Shown one piece after another: positions 15,292-24,051 of a stretch of 64,000 nucleotides of DNA. The notes beneath the pieces are model-generated. The model searched no databases and had not been told where the DNA came from. It saw nothing but the letters and a program-made list of their open reading frames with translations. The stretch's first letter is position 1. Each line of letters begins with the position of its first letter. The stretch covers positions 1 through 64,000 of the forward strand of contig NZ_JAPCHX010000008.1 of the NCBI RefSeq assembly GCF_026107415.2. Direction: 5' to 3'. Origin of the DNA: Microbacterium sp. MPKO10. GTDB lineage: Bacteria; Actinomycetota; Actinomycetes; Actinomycetales; Microbacteriaceae. A program made the translations under genes and the position numbers.

Positions 15292-16728
15292 TTACTCGAT
15301 CCCGGTGTAGACGGTCTTCTCCCACGTGTAGAACTCGGTGGCCGTGTGCCCCTGCTCGCGGAAGGTGTTTGACGACGAGTCCTTCACGCCACCGAACGGG
15401 ACATGCAGGTCGAGCCCTGAGGTGGGTCGGTTGACCTTGACGACACCCGCCTGCACGCGATTCGCGAAGTCGGTCGAATGCCCAAGGCTGTTCGTACAGA
15501 TGCCCGCGGTGAGCCCGTAAGGCGAGTCGTTGATCGCGGCGAGGCCCGACTCGTAGTCGTCGACATCGAGCACGGCGACGACCGGGCCAAAGATCTCGTC
15601 TGTGGCGATCGGGTCTGAATGCGCGACGTCGGTGGCGACGACGGGTGCGAAGTGCAGACCGTCGGCACTCGCGTCGCCGAACGCCAGGCGCGCACCGCTG
15701 TCAACAGCATCCTGAACCGCCGCGACGTCCTGCTCAAGCTGCGCGTCGCTCACGACAGGCCCCATGGTCGTGCCGGCCTCGAGCCCGTCGCCGGGAACAT
15801 AGCTGCCGGCAAGCGCGGTGAGCTCGTCGAGGAACGCCTGGCGCACGCCCGGCGTCACGTACACGCGGGATGTCGCGGTGCACGCCTGACCGGTGAGACT
15901 GAACGCTCCGGCGGCGACGACCTGCGCTGCCTTCGTGACATCGGCGTCATCGAGAACGAGCACGCCGTTCTTTCCGCCCATCTCCAGCTGGGCGCGGGCG
16001 CGACGGGCATTCAGCGTCTGCTGCAGGCTGAGCCCGACAGCCGTCGACCCGGTGAACGAGAGCGCCGCAATACGTGGGTCGCGGGCAAGGGCGTCGCCGA
16101 CGACACTTCCGCGCCCGTGCACGACGTTGAAGACTCCGGCTGGAAGCCCCGCATCGCGCAGTGCCATGCCAAGATGCGTCGCCGACATCGGCGTGATCTC
16201 GGCGGGCTTCAGCACGACAGCGTTGCCGCTGATCAACGCGGGGGCGGTCTTCCACGCGGGAATGGCGATCGGGAAGTTCCACGGCGTGATCAGCCCGACG
16301 ACGCCCAGCGGCTCGCGGCGCGTGGTCACCGTCGTGTTCGGCATGCCGCTCGGGTACACCGAGCCGCTCGAAGCCCAGCCGAGCGAGCCGAAGAACTGGA
16401 ACACCCCGATCGCGCGGCCCACTTCGCCCTCGGCTTCGGCGCGCGTCTTGCCTTCTTCGCGCACGAGATCTTCTGCGATCTGCGTCTTGCGTTCGGTGAG
16501 CAGCTGCGCTGCCCTCAGGAGTACGGCGCCGCGCACCGGTGGCGACGTCGTCGCCCAGGCGCGCTGCGCGTCAACGGCTGCCGCGATGGCAGCATCCGTC
16601 TCCGTCGTTCCTCCGTCGGGAGCGAGAACAGCAACATTGCCTGGGTGCGCGGGATTGCGGCGTTCCTTTGTCGCGTCGCCGAAGAGGTCGCCGTCGATCA
16701 AGTGCTGGGCGATAGCGGGTGACGTCAT
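15292..16728 (-). CDS. NAD(P)-dependent aldehyde dehydrogenase
   Basis: A 478-residue ALDH. Visible motifs are P-W-N-F-P-I-A (substrate/cofactor), F-T-G-S-T-A-V-G, the general base Glu in L-E-M-G-G-K-N and the catalytic Cys in G-Q-A-C-T-A-T-S-R. The C-terminus R-E-Q-G-H-T-A-T-E-F-Y-T-W-E-K-T-V-Y resembles alpha-ketoglutarate semialdehyde and vanillin-type dehydrogenases. I place the start at the ATG at 16728, preceded by AAAGGA. It is the most downstream gene of the catabolic cluster, 65 bases after the SDR, and could oxidise the aldehyde released by the DapA-like lyase. Confidence 0.9.
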   Translation of the reverse strand: MTSPAIAQHLIDGDLFGDATKERRNPAHPGNVAVLAPDGGTTETDAAIAAAVDAQRAWATTSPPVRGAVLLRAAQLLTERKTQIAEDLVREEGKTRAEAEGEVGRAIGVFQFFGSLGWASSGSVYPSGMPNTTVTTRREPLGVVGLITPWNFPIAIPAWKTAPALISGNAVVLKPAEITPMSATHLGMALRDAGLPAGVFNVVHGRGSVVGDALARDPRIAALSFTGSTAVGLSLQQTLNARRARAQLEMGGKNGVLVLDDADVTKAAQVVAAGAFSLTGQACTATSRVYVTPGVRQAFLDELTALAGSYVPGDGLEAGTTMGPVVSDAQLEQDVAAVQDAVDSGARLAFGDASADGLHFAPVVATDVAHSDPIATDEIFGPVVAVLDVDDYESGLAAINDSPYGLTAGICTNSLGHSTDFANRVQAGVVKVNRPTSGLDLHVPFGGVKDSSSNTFREQGHTATEFYTWEKTVYTGIE

Positions 16729-16793
16729 GAGTGTCGTCCTTTCACGAGGTGTCGAGCGATGTCGACGTGTTGAGGTATCAGTGGGGAGTGCCG

Positions 16794-17567
16794 TCACAGT
16801 GTGCGCACGAGGCCACCATCGACGCGCAGTGCGACGCCGGTGATGTAGGCAGCCTGAGCGCCGCAGAGGAAGGCGACGGCGGCGCCGAATTCGCTCGGGT
16901 CTCCGTATCGCCCTGCGGGAATCGTCTGTTCGGAGCGGCGCTGTGCCTCGACCGGATCGATGCCCTGCCGCTCAGCCTGCGCCGCGTCGAGCTGCGCGAC
17001 GCGATCGGTGGCGATGCGGCCGGGGAGCACCAGATTGACGGTGACGCCGTCGACAGCGACCTCGGTGGAGAGTGTCTTGAGGTACCCGGCGAGCGCCGCG
17101 CGCCCGGTGTTCGAGCCGGCAAGGTTGGGAATCGGTGACACGATTCCACTCGATCCGACTGCCACAATGCGGCCGCTGCCGCGCTGCCGCATGCCCGGAA
17201 GCACGCGCGAGACCAGGTCATGCCCCGGCGCCACGAGTCGCTCATACGAGTCGGCGATGTCGGACGCTGTGGCCTCCGCCGCCGTACCCGGCTTCGGACC
17301 GGGCCCGTTGATCACGAGAATGTCGATGGGGCCAAAGGATGCTGTCGCCTTGTCAAGCGCAGCGGCGCGCGAGGCCGCGTCGGTGACGTCGAGCTCGATG
17401 CCGATTGCCGACGGCACATCGGCGGCAATCTCCGCCGCTCGTTCCCCGCGGCGGCCTGTGACGACAACGTTCGCACCCTCGGCACCGAGCGCCTCAGCGA
17501 TCGCGCGGCCGAGTCCGCCTGTGGATGCTGCGACGAACGCCGTCTTTCCCTGAAGCTGCAGGTCCAT
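16794..17567 (-). CDS. SDR-family protein lacking the usual catalytic Tyr
   Basis: A 257-residue short-chain dehydrogenase/reductase with the cofactor motif A-S-T-G-G-L-G-R-A-I and N-G-P-G in place of the usual NNAG. At the active-site position, where YxxxK is expected, the sequence reads A-G-S-N-T-G-R-A-A-L-A-G-Y-L-K. The Tyr is replaced by Ser-Asn while a Lys follows further on. A subgroup of SDRs annotated as FabG-like shares this N-x-x-R pattern. Its catalytic competence is uncertain. The start codon overlaps the stop of the DapA-like gene by one base. Confidence 0.88.
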   Translation of the reverse strand: MDLQLQGKTAFVAASTGGLGRAIAEALGAEGANVVVTGRRGERAAEIAADVPSAIGIELDVTDAASRAAALDKATASFGPIDILVINGPGPKPGTAAEATASDIADSYERLVAPGHDLVSRVLPGMRQRGSGRIVAVGSSGIVSPIPNLAGSNTGRAALAGYLKTLSTEVAVDGVTVNLVLPGRIATDRVAQLDAAQAERQGIDPVEAQRRSEQTIPAGRYGDPSEFGAAVAFLCGAQAAYITGVALRVDGGLVRTL

Positions 17568-18487
17568 CAGCGCACCTCCTCACCGTCGAGTTGCGCGAGA
17601 TGTTCGGCTGCGATGGCGTCGAGTTCGGGCGGGAACGTGGCGGCGGGAGCGCGCACGGTCCCCGTCGCGAAGAGACCTCGTCGATGGAAGAGTTCTTTGC
17701 GGAGCGCAAGGGCGATGCCGGGCTGCTGCTCGAAGTTGATGAGCGGAAGGTAGGGCGTCAGCTCGGCGCGCGCTGCCTCCGCGTCGCCCGCGAGCCAGGC
17801 CGTGACGCAGCTGACGAGCGCCTCGGGGTACGAGAATCCGGTCATCGCGCCGGCGGAACCGGCGGCGAGCTCGTCGAGGAGCCCCTGACCACCGAGCCCA
17901 CCGAACACCGACACATCGACGCGTGCGGTGATGCGGGCAATCGCTGCCGCGGTCGGGGGCGCTTCGGCTTTGACGGCCGAGATGAACGGGCTCGCTTCGA
18001 CGACGGCGATGAGGTTGTCGGTTGAGATCGTCACGCCGCTCGATTTCGGGTAGTCCTGCAGCACGACGGCCGCTCCCGTGGCGTCATGGATGCGCGCGAG
18101 GTGATCGATGACAGTGACCGCGGAGCCGGAATTCGCCTGCACCATGACGGCTCGCAGCCGATCGCCGACGGCAGCCTGCGCGTTCTCGATCTCGGCGATA
18201 GCCGGAGCCGTCGCCAGAGACGTGACCCCTGCGACGATCGGCAGTTTACTGTTCTGGGCGACGACGTCGAGCACCTGCATCCGTTCGCTCGCCGTGAGCG
18301 CGGCGGCTTCACCGAAGACGCCCAGGACAGTGAGTCCCGCAGCCCCAACGGATTCGTAGAACTGCACGAGGCGCACGAGGCTCTCCTCGTCGATCTCGGC
18401 GGCATCCGTGAATGGGGTGGCGACGACTCCCCACACTCCACGTGCGAGCGAGTCGACGCGCTGGTCGGAAAGAGGCTGCTGTGTCAT
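17567..18487 (-). CDS. DapA-like (DHDPS/NAL-family) lyase or aldolase
   Basis: A 306-residue (beta/alpha)8 barrel of the dihydrodipicolinate synthase/N-acetylneuraminate lyase superfamily. Seen: A-T-P-F-T-D near the N-terminus, G-V-F-G-E-A-A in place of GTTGE, the Tyr in L-Q-D-Y-P-K-S-S-G and the Schiff-base Lys in A-V-K-A-E-A. It keeps the catalytic pair but differs at the loop that binds pyruvate in true DapA, so another 2-oxo-acid-type substrate is likely. It lies four bases after the enoyl-CoA hydratase gene, and hydratase plus aldolase action on an acyl chain is plausible. Confidence 0.9.
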   Translation of the reverse strand: MTQQPLSDQRVDSLARGVWGVVATPFTDAAEIDEESLVRLVQFYESVGAAGLTVLGVFGEAAALTASERMQVLDVVAQNSKLPIVAGVTSLATAPAIAEIENAQAAVGDRLRAVMVQANSGSAVTVIDHLARIHDATGAAVVLQDYPKSSGVTISTDNLIAVVEASPFISAVKAEAPPTAAAIARITARVDVSVFGGLGGQGLLDELAAGSAGAMTGFSYPEALVSCVTAWLAGDAEAARAELTPYLPLINFEQQPGIALALRKELFHRRGLFATGTVRAPAATFPPELDAIAAEHLAQLDGEEVR

Positions 18488-18491
18488 GCGA

Positions 18492-19304
18492 TCACTTCCC
18501 TGGCCAGACAGGTTTGCGCTTCTGCTGGAAGGCGGCGACGCCTTCGGCGGAGTCCTCACTGTCGAGGGCGGCCATGAGGGCGGGCAGCCGCATGGCGCGG
18601 GCTTCGTGGGCGCTGAGGTGCGCGGTGCGGGTCACCATCTGCTTGACCGCGCGAACCGAGGTGGGCGCACACGCGAGGATCTGCTCGATCCACCGCTCGA
18701 CAGCGGCGTCGAGCTCTGCCGCGTCGACGACCTCGTTGACCAGGCCCATTCGCTGCAGCTCGTCCGCCGGTGCCTTACGCCCGGTGACCAACAGGCTCAT
18801 CGCCTGCGTATACGGAACGCGACGAACCAGCTGATGGATGCCGCCATCCAACGCGAGCCGACCGACGCGGGGTTCGGTCAGCCCAAACTGCGCCCGGTCG
18901 GAGGCCACGACGATATCGGCACCGAGCACGATCTCCATGCCGCCGCCAAGGGCGTAGCCGTTCACCTTCGCGATCACAGGGACATCGAGCGTCGTACGCA
19001 GGCTGAGCCCGCCGAAGCCGTTCGGGTCGAGTTCGGCCCAGTACTCAAGGCCGGTCTTGTCGACAGCATCCGCCGACATGTCGGCTCCGACGCAGAATGC
19101 CTTCTCCCCTCCCCCGGTCACCACGACGAGTCGCACTCGGTCGTCGGCTTCGATGCTCGCCCAGATCTCGTTGAGTCTGTCGTGCGTCGCGCGATCAACC
19201 GCGTTGAGTACGCGCGGCCGGTCGATGACGACGGTGGCGACACCGCGATCGTCGATGTCGAAGCCCACCTCATCGGGCTGCGCGGCCGTCTGCTGGTCTG
19301 TCAT
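18492..19304 (-). CDS. Enoyl-CoA hydratase/isomerase (crotonase family)
   Basis: A 270-residue crotonase. The oxyanion-hole motifs are A-F-C-V-G-A-D-M and N-G-Y-A-L-G-G-G-M-E-I, with acidic residues in G-G-M-E-I and T-E-P-R-V-G as expected for a hydratase. The stretch A-L-D-G-G-I-H-Q-L-V-R-R-V-P-Y resembles CaiD-like carnitinyl-CoA hydratases. It overlaps the CoA-transferase stop by four bases, so substrate activation and hydration are translationally coupled. Confidence 0.92.
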   Translation of the reverse strand: MTDQQTAAQPDEVGFDIDDRGVATVVIDRPRVLNAVDRATHDRLNEIWASIEADDRVRLVVVTGGGEKAFCVGADMSADAVDKTGLEYWAELDPNGFGGLSLRTTLDVPVIAKVNGYALGGGMEIVLGADIVVASDRAQFGLTEPRVGRLALDGGIHQLVRRVPYTQAMSLLVTGRKAPADELQRMGLVNEVVDAAELDAAVERWIEQILACAPTSVRAVKQMVTRTAHLSAHEARAMRLPALMAALDSEDSAEGVAAFQQKRKPVWPGK

Positions 19305-20533
19305 TTCAACACTCCCAACTCGTGAAGACGCCGAATCGCGTCGTCGTCGAAGCCGTTCTCTTTCAGAACCTCATCGTTGTGCTCACCGAGCCGTGGCGCG
19401 ACCCGGCGCACGGTTGCGGGGGTCTCCGACAGGTGAATCGGCGCATTCAGCATGCGGAACGTGCCCGCGGTGGGATGCTGTGCCTCGATGATCATGTCAT
19501 TCGCTGCCGTCTGCTCGTCGGCGAGCGTCTCTTCGAGTGTGCGGACGGGGGCGTTGAGCAGCCCCTCGGCCTCGAGCCTGCCTGTCCAGTACGCCGTGGT
19601 GTTCGTGGCGAAACGGGCGGCGAAGATTCTCTGCAGCGCCGCTCGGTTCTCGACCTGCTTCTCGTGAGTAGCGAACTCCGGTCGAAGCGTCAGGTCCTCG
19701 TCGAGGTCAAGGGCCCGGGAGATGTGCAGCAGCGGATCTGCCGCAAATCCCCCGACGAGGCAGACGGCGGAGTCGGTGGTGGGGAACACCCCCGTGAGCG
19801 GCATCCGCCCCCAGTTCACCTCGAACCCGCGGTTGAGCTGCATGGACGCCTCTTGCATCTGCATGTGCAGCATCGAGTCGTACATTGTCACTTCGACCTT
19901 CTGCCCCTGACCCGTCTCGTCGCGCGAGCGCAGGGCGAGGAGGATGCCCTGGAAGAGGTGCATGCCGGTCGTGTAGTCGCAAAGCGTCGTGGGGTAGACC
20001 GTAAGCGGGTCGTCGTCTGAGCTGCGCCGCCACATCACACCGGAATACGCCTGGTTGATGACGTCTTGTCCGCCGAGCGACGAGTACGGGCCCGTCGTCC
20101 CGAATCCCGTCCCCGATGCCCAGATGAGCCGTGGGTTGAGCTCTTTCAGCTCGTCGTAACCGAAGCCCATGCGCTCCATGACACCGGCGCGGAAATTGCT
20201 GACGACCACGTCGGCGCGGGCGATGACGTCGCGCAGAGCCGCTCGACCTTCGTCCGTCTTCGTATCGATCGCCATGCCGCGCTTGTTGCGGTTGATCGAC
20301 AGGAAGATCGGGTTGTCTTGCCCGTCTCTGTCTGGCAGCGAGTTGCGCGACGTGTCGCCGCGGCCCGGCCGCTCAATCTTGATCACGTCGGCGCCGAAGT
20401 CCCCGAGCAGCTGTGTGCAGCTCGGGCCCATGAACACCTGGGTGAAGTCGACGACCGTCACCCCATCGAGGGGAAGCCCGCGCGGCACCACGGCCGCAGC
20501 ATCCCGTGTCTCTGTTGTCTCATACATCGTCAT
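19301..20533 (-). CDS. Class III (CaiB/formyl-CoA transferase family) CoA-transferase
   Basis: A 410-residue CoA-transferase: L-P-L-D-G-V-T-V-V-D-F-T-Q near the N-terminus, L-G-D-F-G-A-D-V-I-K-I-E-R-P, N-R-N-K-R-G-M-A-I-D, and D in Q-A-Y-S-G-V. The family transfers CoA from a donor thioester to a carboxylate through an aspartyl mixed anhydride. The start is placed at the ATG at 20533, which overlaps the flavoenzyme stop by four bases. A clear paralogue lies at 28635-29813 in the partner operon. Confidence 0.92.
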   Translation of the reverse strand: MTMYETTETRDAAAVVPRGLPLDGVTVVDFTQVFMGPSCTQLLGDFGADVIKIERPGRGDTSRNSLPDRDGQDNPIFLSINRNKRGMAIDTKTDEGRAALRDVIARADVVVSNFRAGVMERMGFGYDELKELNPRLIWASGTGFGTTGPYSSLGGQDVINQAYSGVMWRRSSDDDPLTVYPTTLCDYTTGMHLFQGILLALRSRDETGQGQKVEVTMYDSMLHMQMQEASMQLNRGFEVNWGRMPLTGVFPTTDSAVCLVGGFAADPLLHISRALDLDEDLTLRPEFATHEKQVENRAALQRIFAARFATNTTAYWTGRLEAEGLLNAPVRTLEETLADEQTAANDMIIEAQHPTAGTFRMLNAPIHLSETPATVRRVAPRLGEHNDEVLKENGFDDDAIRRLHELGVLK

Positions 20534-21894
20534 ACTCCCACCGTCTCGTCTTCGTCGATGGTGGCATTCTCTGAGGGAATGTCGCCCGGGTCGGCGTTGT
20601 GCTGGCGCATGCGCTGCTGGATCTCGACGGCGTCGACGTCGCGCACGAGGATCTTCTGCTCGAGGGCGAGTGTCGCTGCTGAGGCAACGGCCTGCCCCAT
20701 GGCCATGCACGGGGGAATCTCGCGGGACGACTTCTGGGCATCTGACGTCGCCGAGTAGTGCCGCCCGGCGACGAGCAGCTGGTCGACGCCTGTCGGCAGG
20801 AGCGAACGGTACGGGTAGTAGTAGTCACGGCCCCGGGCCACGGTGTCAGAGAAGTGGCGGCGCTGCGTGACGTCGTCTTTCGTCATTACGTATTCGCCCT
20901 GCAGCAGGCGTGTCTGACGAACGCCCATCTGCGGTGCCGTGTCGATGACAAAGCAGTTTTCAAATCCGGGCAGGAATTCTTTGACATACTCCACGGCCTC
21001 GGCGATGCGCTCACGTGCAGCGAATTCGGCCTCGGTGAGAGAGGCGGGGTCGGCACCGTCGTAGCCGGTCATGTGCGGCGCGTTGCACCAGACGACGCCC
21101 GGCAGCGGCGTCTTGAGCCACCACAGTTCCCACGCTCCGCCGAGGATTCGCTTGACCTTGCGGTTGATCGCTCGCGCTGCTTTGGGGTCGCCCTGCTCGA
21201 ACTCCTCGGCACGCTGCGTGTCGACGCCGGCGAGGCGGAACACGAGCGTGGTGATGTAGCTGCCTTGAATGAAGTCGGCGCCAGCACGCGAGGCGACGTC
21301 GATGTCACCCGTCGTGTCGATGACGACGTCGGCCATGTGGGCCTGCGGGCCCGCCTTTGTTTCGGCGATCACGCCCTTCATCACGCCGTCATCGACGATG
21401 GGACGAGAGAACCACGAGTGCAGCAGCAGGTTGACGCCCGACTCGCGCACGAGGTCGTTCGACACACGCTTCCAGCCGTCGGGATCGAACGCCGCCGCAT
21501 AGCAGATGGGCTTCGGATTGACATGGGTGTGGAAGTCGAAGGTGCCGTAGCGCCCCCACTTGTTCCACAGCTCGCGGGATGCCTTGCGGTCTTCAGCCGG
21601 AGGCACGATCGCGAGATCGAGCTTCTTCAGCCGCTCGATGTACTCAGAGACCACGCCGGTGACGGTGATCTCCTGCCCGTTGATCATGTCGTCGAGCACG
21701 AGCACCATTCCGCCCGAGGCGAGGCCGCCGAGCGACGGATAACGCTCAAGAAGAGTGACGGATGCTCCCGAGCGAGCCGCCGTCACGGCCGCTGCGACGC
21801 CGGCGGGCCCGCCGCCGACGACGAGCACGTTCGAGCGAGAGGCAATCGGCGCTCTGAGGTCATCGCTGGTCACGCGAAGATCGTAGGTTGTCAT
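20530..21894 (-). CDS. FAD-dependent oxidoreductase (PF12831-type), second copy
   Basis: A 454-residue flavoprotein: V-V-G-G-G-P-A-G-V-A-A-A (residues 25-36), E-R-Y-P-S-L-G-G-L, and a C-terminal G-R-H-Y-S-A-T-S-D-A-Q-K segment followed by M-A-M-G-Q-A-V. It belongs to the same broad family as the enzyme at 6483-8108 but is shorter. It lies eight bases after the transporter gene in the same operon. It may oxidise the imported acid before or after CoA activation; no substrate can be read from the sequence. Start chosen at 21894; the ribosome site is weak. Confidence 0.87.
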   Translation of the reverse strand: MTTYDLRVTSDDLRAPIASRSNVLVVGGGPAGVAAAVTAARSGASVTLLERYPSLGGLASGGMVLVLDDMINGQEITVTGVVSEYIERLKKLDLAIVPPAEDRKASRELWNKWGRYGTFDFHTHVNPKPICYAAAFDPDGWKRVSNDLVRESGVNLLLHSWFSRPIVDDGVMKGVIAETKAGPQAHMADVVIDTTGDIDVASRAGADFIQGSYITTLVFRLAGVDTQRAEEFEQGDPKAARAINRKVKRILGGAWELWWLKTPLPGVVWCNAPHMTGYDGADPASLTEAEFAARERIAEAVEYVKEFLPGFENCFVIDTAPQMGVRQTRLLQGEYVMTKDDVTQRRHFSDTVARGRDYYYPYRSLLPTGVDQLLVAGRHYSATSDAQKSSREIPPCMAMGQAVASAATLALEQKILVRDVDAVEIQQRMRQHNADPGDIPSENATIDEDETVGV

Positions 21895-21902
21895 TGTTGT
21901 TC

Positions 21903-23201
21903 TCACTTTCCGACGTGGATGCCGTTGACACGGCGAGCAATCAGGTAGAAGACGACGCTGAGCGCCGAGAGCGCTGCGACGTAGACGGGGAAGGCCCAAT
22001 CGAGGCCGATGGATTGGAACCAGACGAGTAGGAACGATGCGGTGCCGCCGAAGATGGCAACTCCGAGGCCGTAGCCGAGCGACGTGCCGGCACCGCGATA
22101 ACTTTTGGGCATTAGCGATGCCGAAACGACGTTATAGAGCGTCATGTTGAGCACGAGAACGACGGAACCGCCGAGCAGCACGGAGGCAAAGCCACCGATG
22201 CCAGGCTCCACGTACAGCAGCATGAGGAAGACCGAGGGGATCACGAGGATGCGGCCAACCACGAACCACTTCGAGATCGCACGCCCATCGACGAGCCGTC
22301 CGACAACGAGGCTGCCGACCACGAGAATGAGGCCAAGCACTGTGGTGAGAGCGAAGACTGCAGACGGATCTTCCTTCATCGTCGAGCGCGCGGCATTCGG
22401 CAGACCGACGTTCCATGCGTAGTTGTATGCCTGAACAGCACCCACGACGAAGACGATCGCCAGAACGCTGATCCAGCTCTTACGGACGCCCATCCATACG
22501 GTGCCGGTCGTTGCCTGCTCGAGCTCGTCCTTTTTCATGGTCTCGGGCAGCGTGCGGCGCAGGTAGAGGATGACGAATCCGAAGACGGCTCCGACAACGA
22601 ACGGGATGCGCCAGCCCCACTCGTCCATGGCCTGAGAACCGATGCTCGTGGTGACGATAAAGCTCACGAGCGGAGCAAGAACGATGCCGACGTTGACGAA
22701 GAACGAGATGATTCCGGCCACGAAACCCTCGCGACCCTCGGGAACGAGCTCGACAGCGTGAGCTGTCGACAGCGGTGCTTCGACTCCGGTCGAGATCCCC
22801 TGCACCACGCGGCAGAGCAGCAGCAGAATCGGTGCCCAGACGCCGATCGTCTCAAACGTCGGCGCAACGGCGATCACCAGTGTGCTGAGCGCCATCATCG
22901 TGATCGACAGCATCATGATCTTGCGTCTGCCGATACGGTCAGCGAATGTGCCGAGAACAACGCCGCCGAGTGGTCGGAAGAGGAATCCGACGGCAAAGAT
23001 AGCGAGAGCGTCGAGTGTCGCCACGACCGGGTCGACATTGGGGAAGAAGTGCGGGCCGATGTACGACGACAGCAGACCGAAGATCATCCAGTCGTACCAC
23101 TCGAGTGTGTTGCCGAGACCGAGGCCGAGAATCCCTCGCCGTACCTGGGGAGAGAGTCGTTCGCGCTTGCGTCCCTTGCTGTTGACGTCGGTGTCAATCA
23201 T
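21903..23201 (-). CDS. MFS transporter, metabolite:proton symporter (MHS) type
   Basis: A 432-residue transporter with twelve predicted membrane helices. The first helix carries G-N-T-L-E-W-Y-D-W, the signature of the MHS family (citrate, proline/betaine, alpha-ketoglutarate and aromatic acid symporters), followed by G-x-x-A-D-R-I-G-R-R-K in the first cytoplasmic loop. A strong AAGGAG site precedes the ATG. It is the first gene of the seven-gene catabolic operon and probably imports the organic acid that the operon degrades. Confidence 0.92.
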   Translation of the reverse strand: MIDTDVNSKGRKRERLSPQVRRGILGLGLGNTLEWYDWMIFGLLSSYIGPHFFPNVDPVVATLDALAIFAVGFLFRPLGGVVLGTFADRIGRRKIMMLSITMMALSTLVIAVAPTFETIGVWAPILLLLCRVVQGISTGVEAPLSTAHAVELVPEGREGFVAGIISFFVNVGIVLAPLVSFIVTTSIGSQAMDEWGWRIPFVVGAVFGFVILYLRRTLPETMKKDELEQATTGTVWMGVRKSWISVLAIVFVVGAVQAYNYAWNVGLPNAARSTMKEDPSAVFALTTVLGLILVVGSLVVGRLVDGRAISKWFVVGRILVIPSVFLMLLYVEPGIGGFASVLLGGSVVLVLNMTLYNVVSASLMPKSYRGAGTSLGYGLGVAIFGGTASFLLVWFQSIGLDWAFPVYVAALSALSVVFYLIARRVNGIHVGK

Positions 23202-23320
23202 GGTGCTCCTTAATCAAGCATCACCGTTGCGCTTGAAGGCAGGCTCCATCGACGCCCATCCCTCCCGGGATGTCGCTGGAGCTGATGAATAGGATGCGGC
23301 GGGCTCGCCTCACCGACGGA

Positions 23321-23929
23321 TTACCAGGTCGGCGGTGTGATTACCCAGATCGCTACGCACGTTTCGTCGTAGTCGTTTTTGTACCAATGCGGAATCGTGG
23401 AGTCGAAGGTGATCGAGTCCCCGGCTTCAAGCTGGTGCCTCTGGCCATCGAGGTACACATCTTTCTTGCCGGAGATGATGAGTCCGAACTCTTCGCCTCC
23501 GTGTGTAAACGGAATGTCGCTGGTGTCGTGTCCCGGAGGAGTGACGACCCAGAGTGCTTCGAGGGTTCCGTTGAGGTCAGGGGTCAGCAGCTCGTATGCT
23601 GCCTCGCCGACGGCCTCGGGAGCCACTCCTTTGAGATCTCGCCGCTCTGCTTTGCGCACGACCGGCGATCGCTTCTCTTCATGGCTGGGGAACAGCTTCC
23701 CCACGGGGATGTCCAGACCATGCGCCAGTTGCGCCATTGTTGTGAATGACGGGTTGGCGAGTCCACGTTCGATCTGGCTGACGATTGCGGGGCTGAGGTG
23801 TGTGACCTCAGAGAGCCCCTGCAGCGTCAGACCTTTCTCTTTGCGCAGCGTGCGCACTTGCGAACCAACGCTCGAGAGGATTGCATCAACGGCCGGCCCC
23901 GGCGACGTCTCGCTTGGTGTGAAGACCAT
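23321..23929 (-). CDS. XRE-cupin transcriptional regulator
   Basis: A 202-residue regulator with an N-terminal helix-turn-helix (L-T-L-Q-G-L-S-E-V-T-H-L-S-P-A-I-V-S-Q-I-E-R, residues 34-55) and a C-terminal cupin-2 barrel (H-G-G-E-E-F-G-L-I-I-S-G, then I-P-H-W-Y-K-N). XRE-cupin proteins sense small metabolites and often control neighbouring catabolic genes. A GGGGAG site precedes the start. It lies 119 bases upstream of the transporter gene on the same strand, and its promoter shares 20 of 21 core positions with that of the ABC operon at 25.6 kb. Confidence 0.92.
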   Translation of the reverse strand: MVFTPSETSPGPAVDAILSSVGSQVRTLRKEKGLTLQGLSEVTHLSPAIVSQIERGLANPSFTTMAQLAHGLDIPVGKLFPSHEEKRSPVVRKAERRDLKGVAPEAVGEAAYELLTPDLNGTLEALWVVTPPGHDTSDIPFTHGGEEFGLIISGKKDVYLDGQRHQLEAGDSITFDSTIPHWYKNDYDETCVAIWVITPPTW

Positions 23930-23962
23930 AAATGCAGCTCCCCGATCGATGTGAACGATTTT

Positions 23963-23990
23963 AGTATATTGAAGTTTTTTACTAGGTCAA
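23963..23990 (-). promoter_or_regulatory. Promoter of the XRE-cupin gene with shared operator-like core
   Basis: Read on the minus strand: TTGACC (23985-23990), a 16-base spacer, then TATACT (23963-23968), about 34 bases before the ATG. The spacer and -10 form an AT-rich word beginning AGTAAAAAAC and ending TTCAATATACT that is repeated almost exactly, in the opposite orientation, at 25573-25593. An autoregulatory site for the XRE-cupin protein is the simplest reading. Confidence 0.65.
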
Positions 23991-24051
23991 ATATTTTGTG
24001 GAAAATCGGATGCTGCAGGAAGAACATCCGCGCCGGGCGCCTCCCGGTGGA

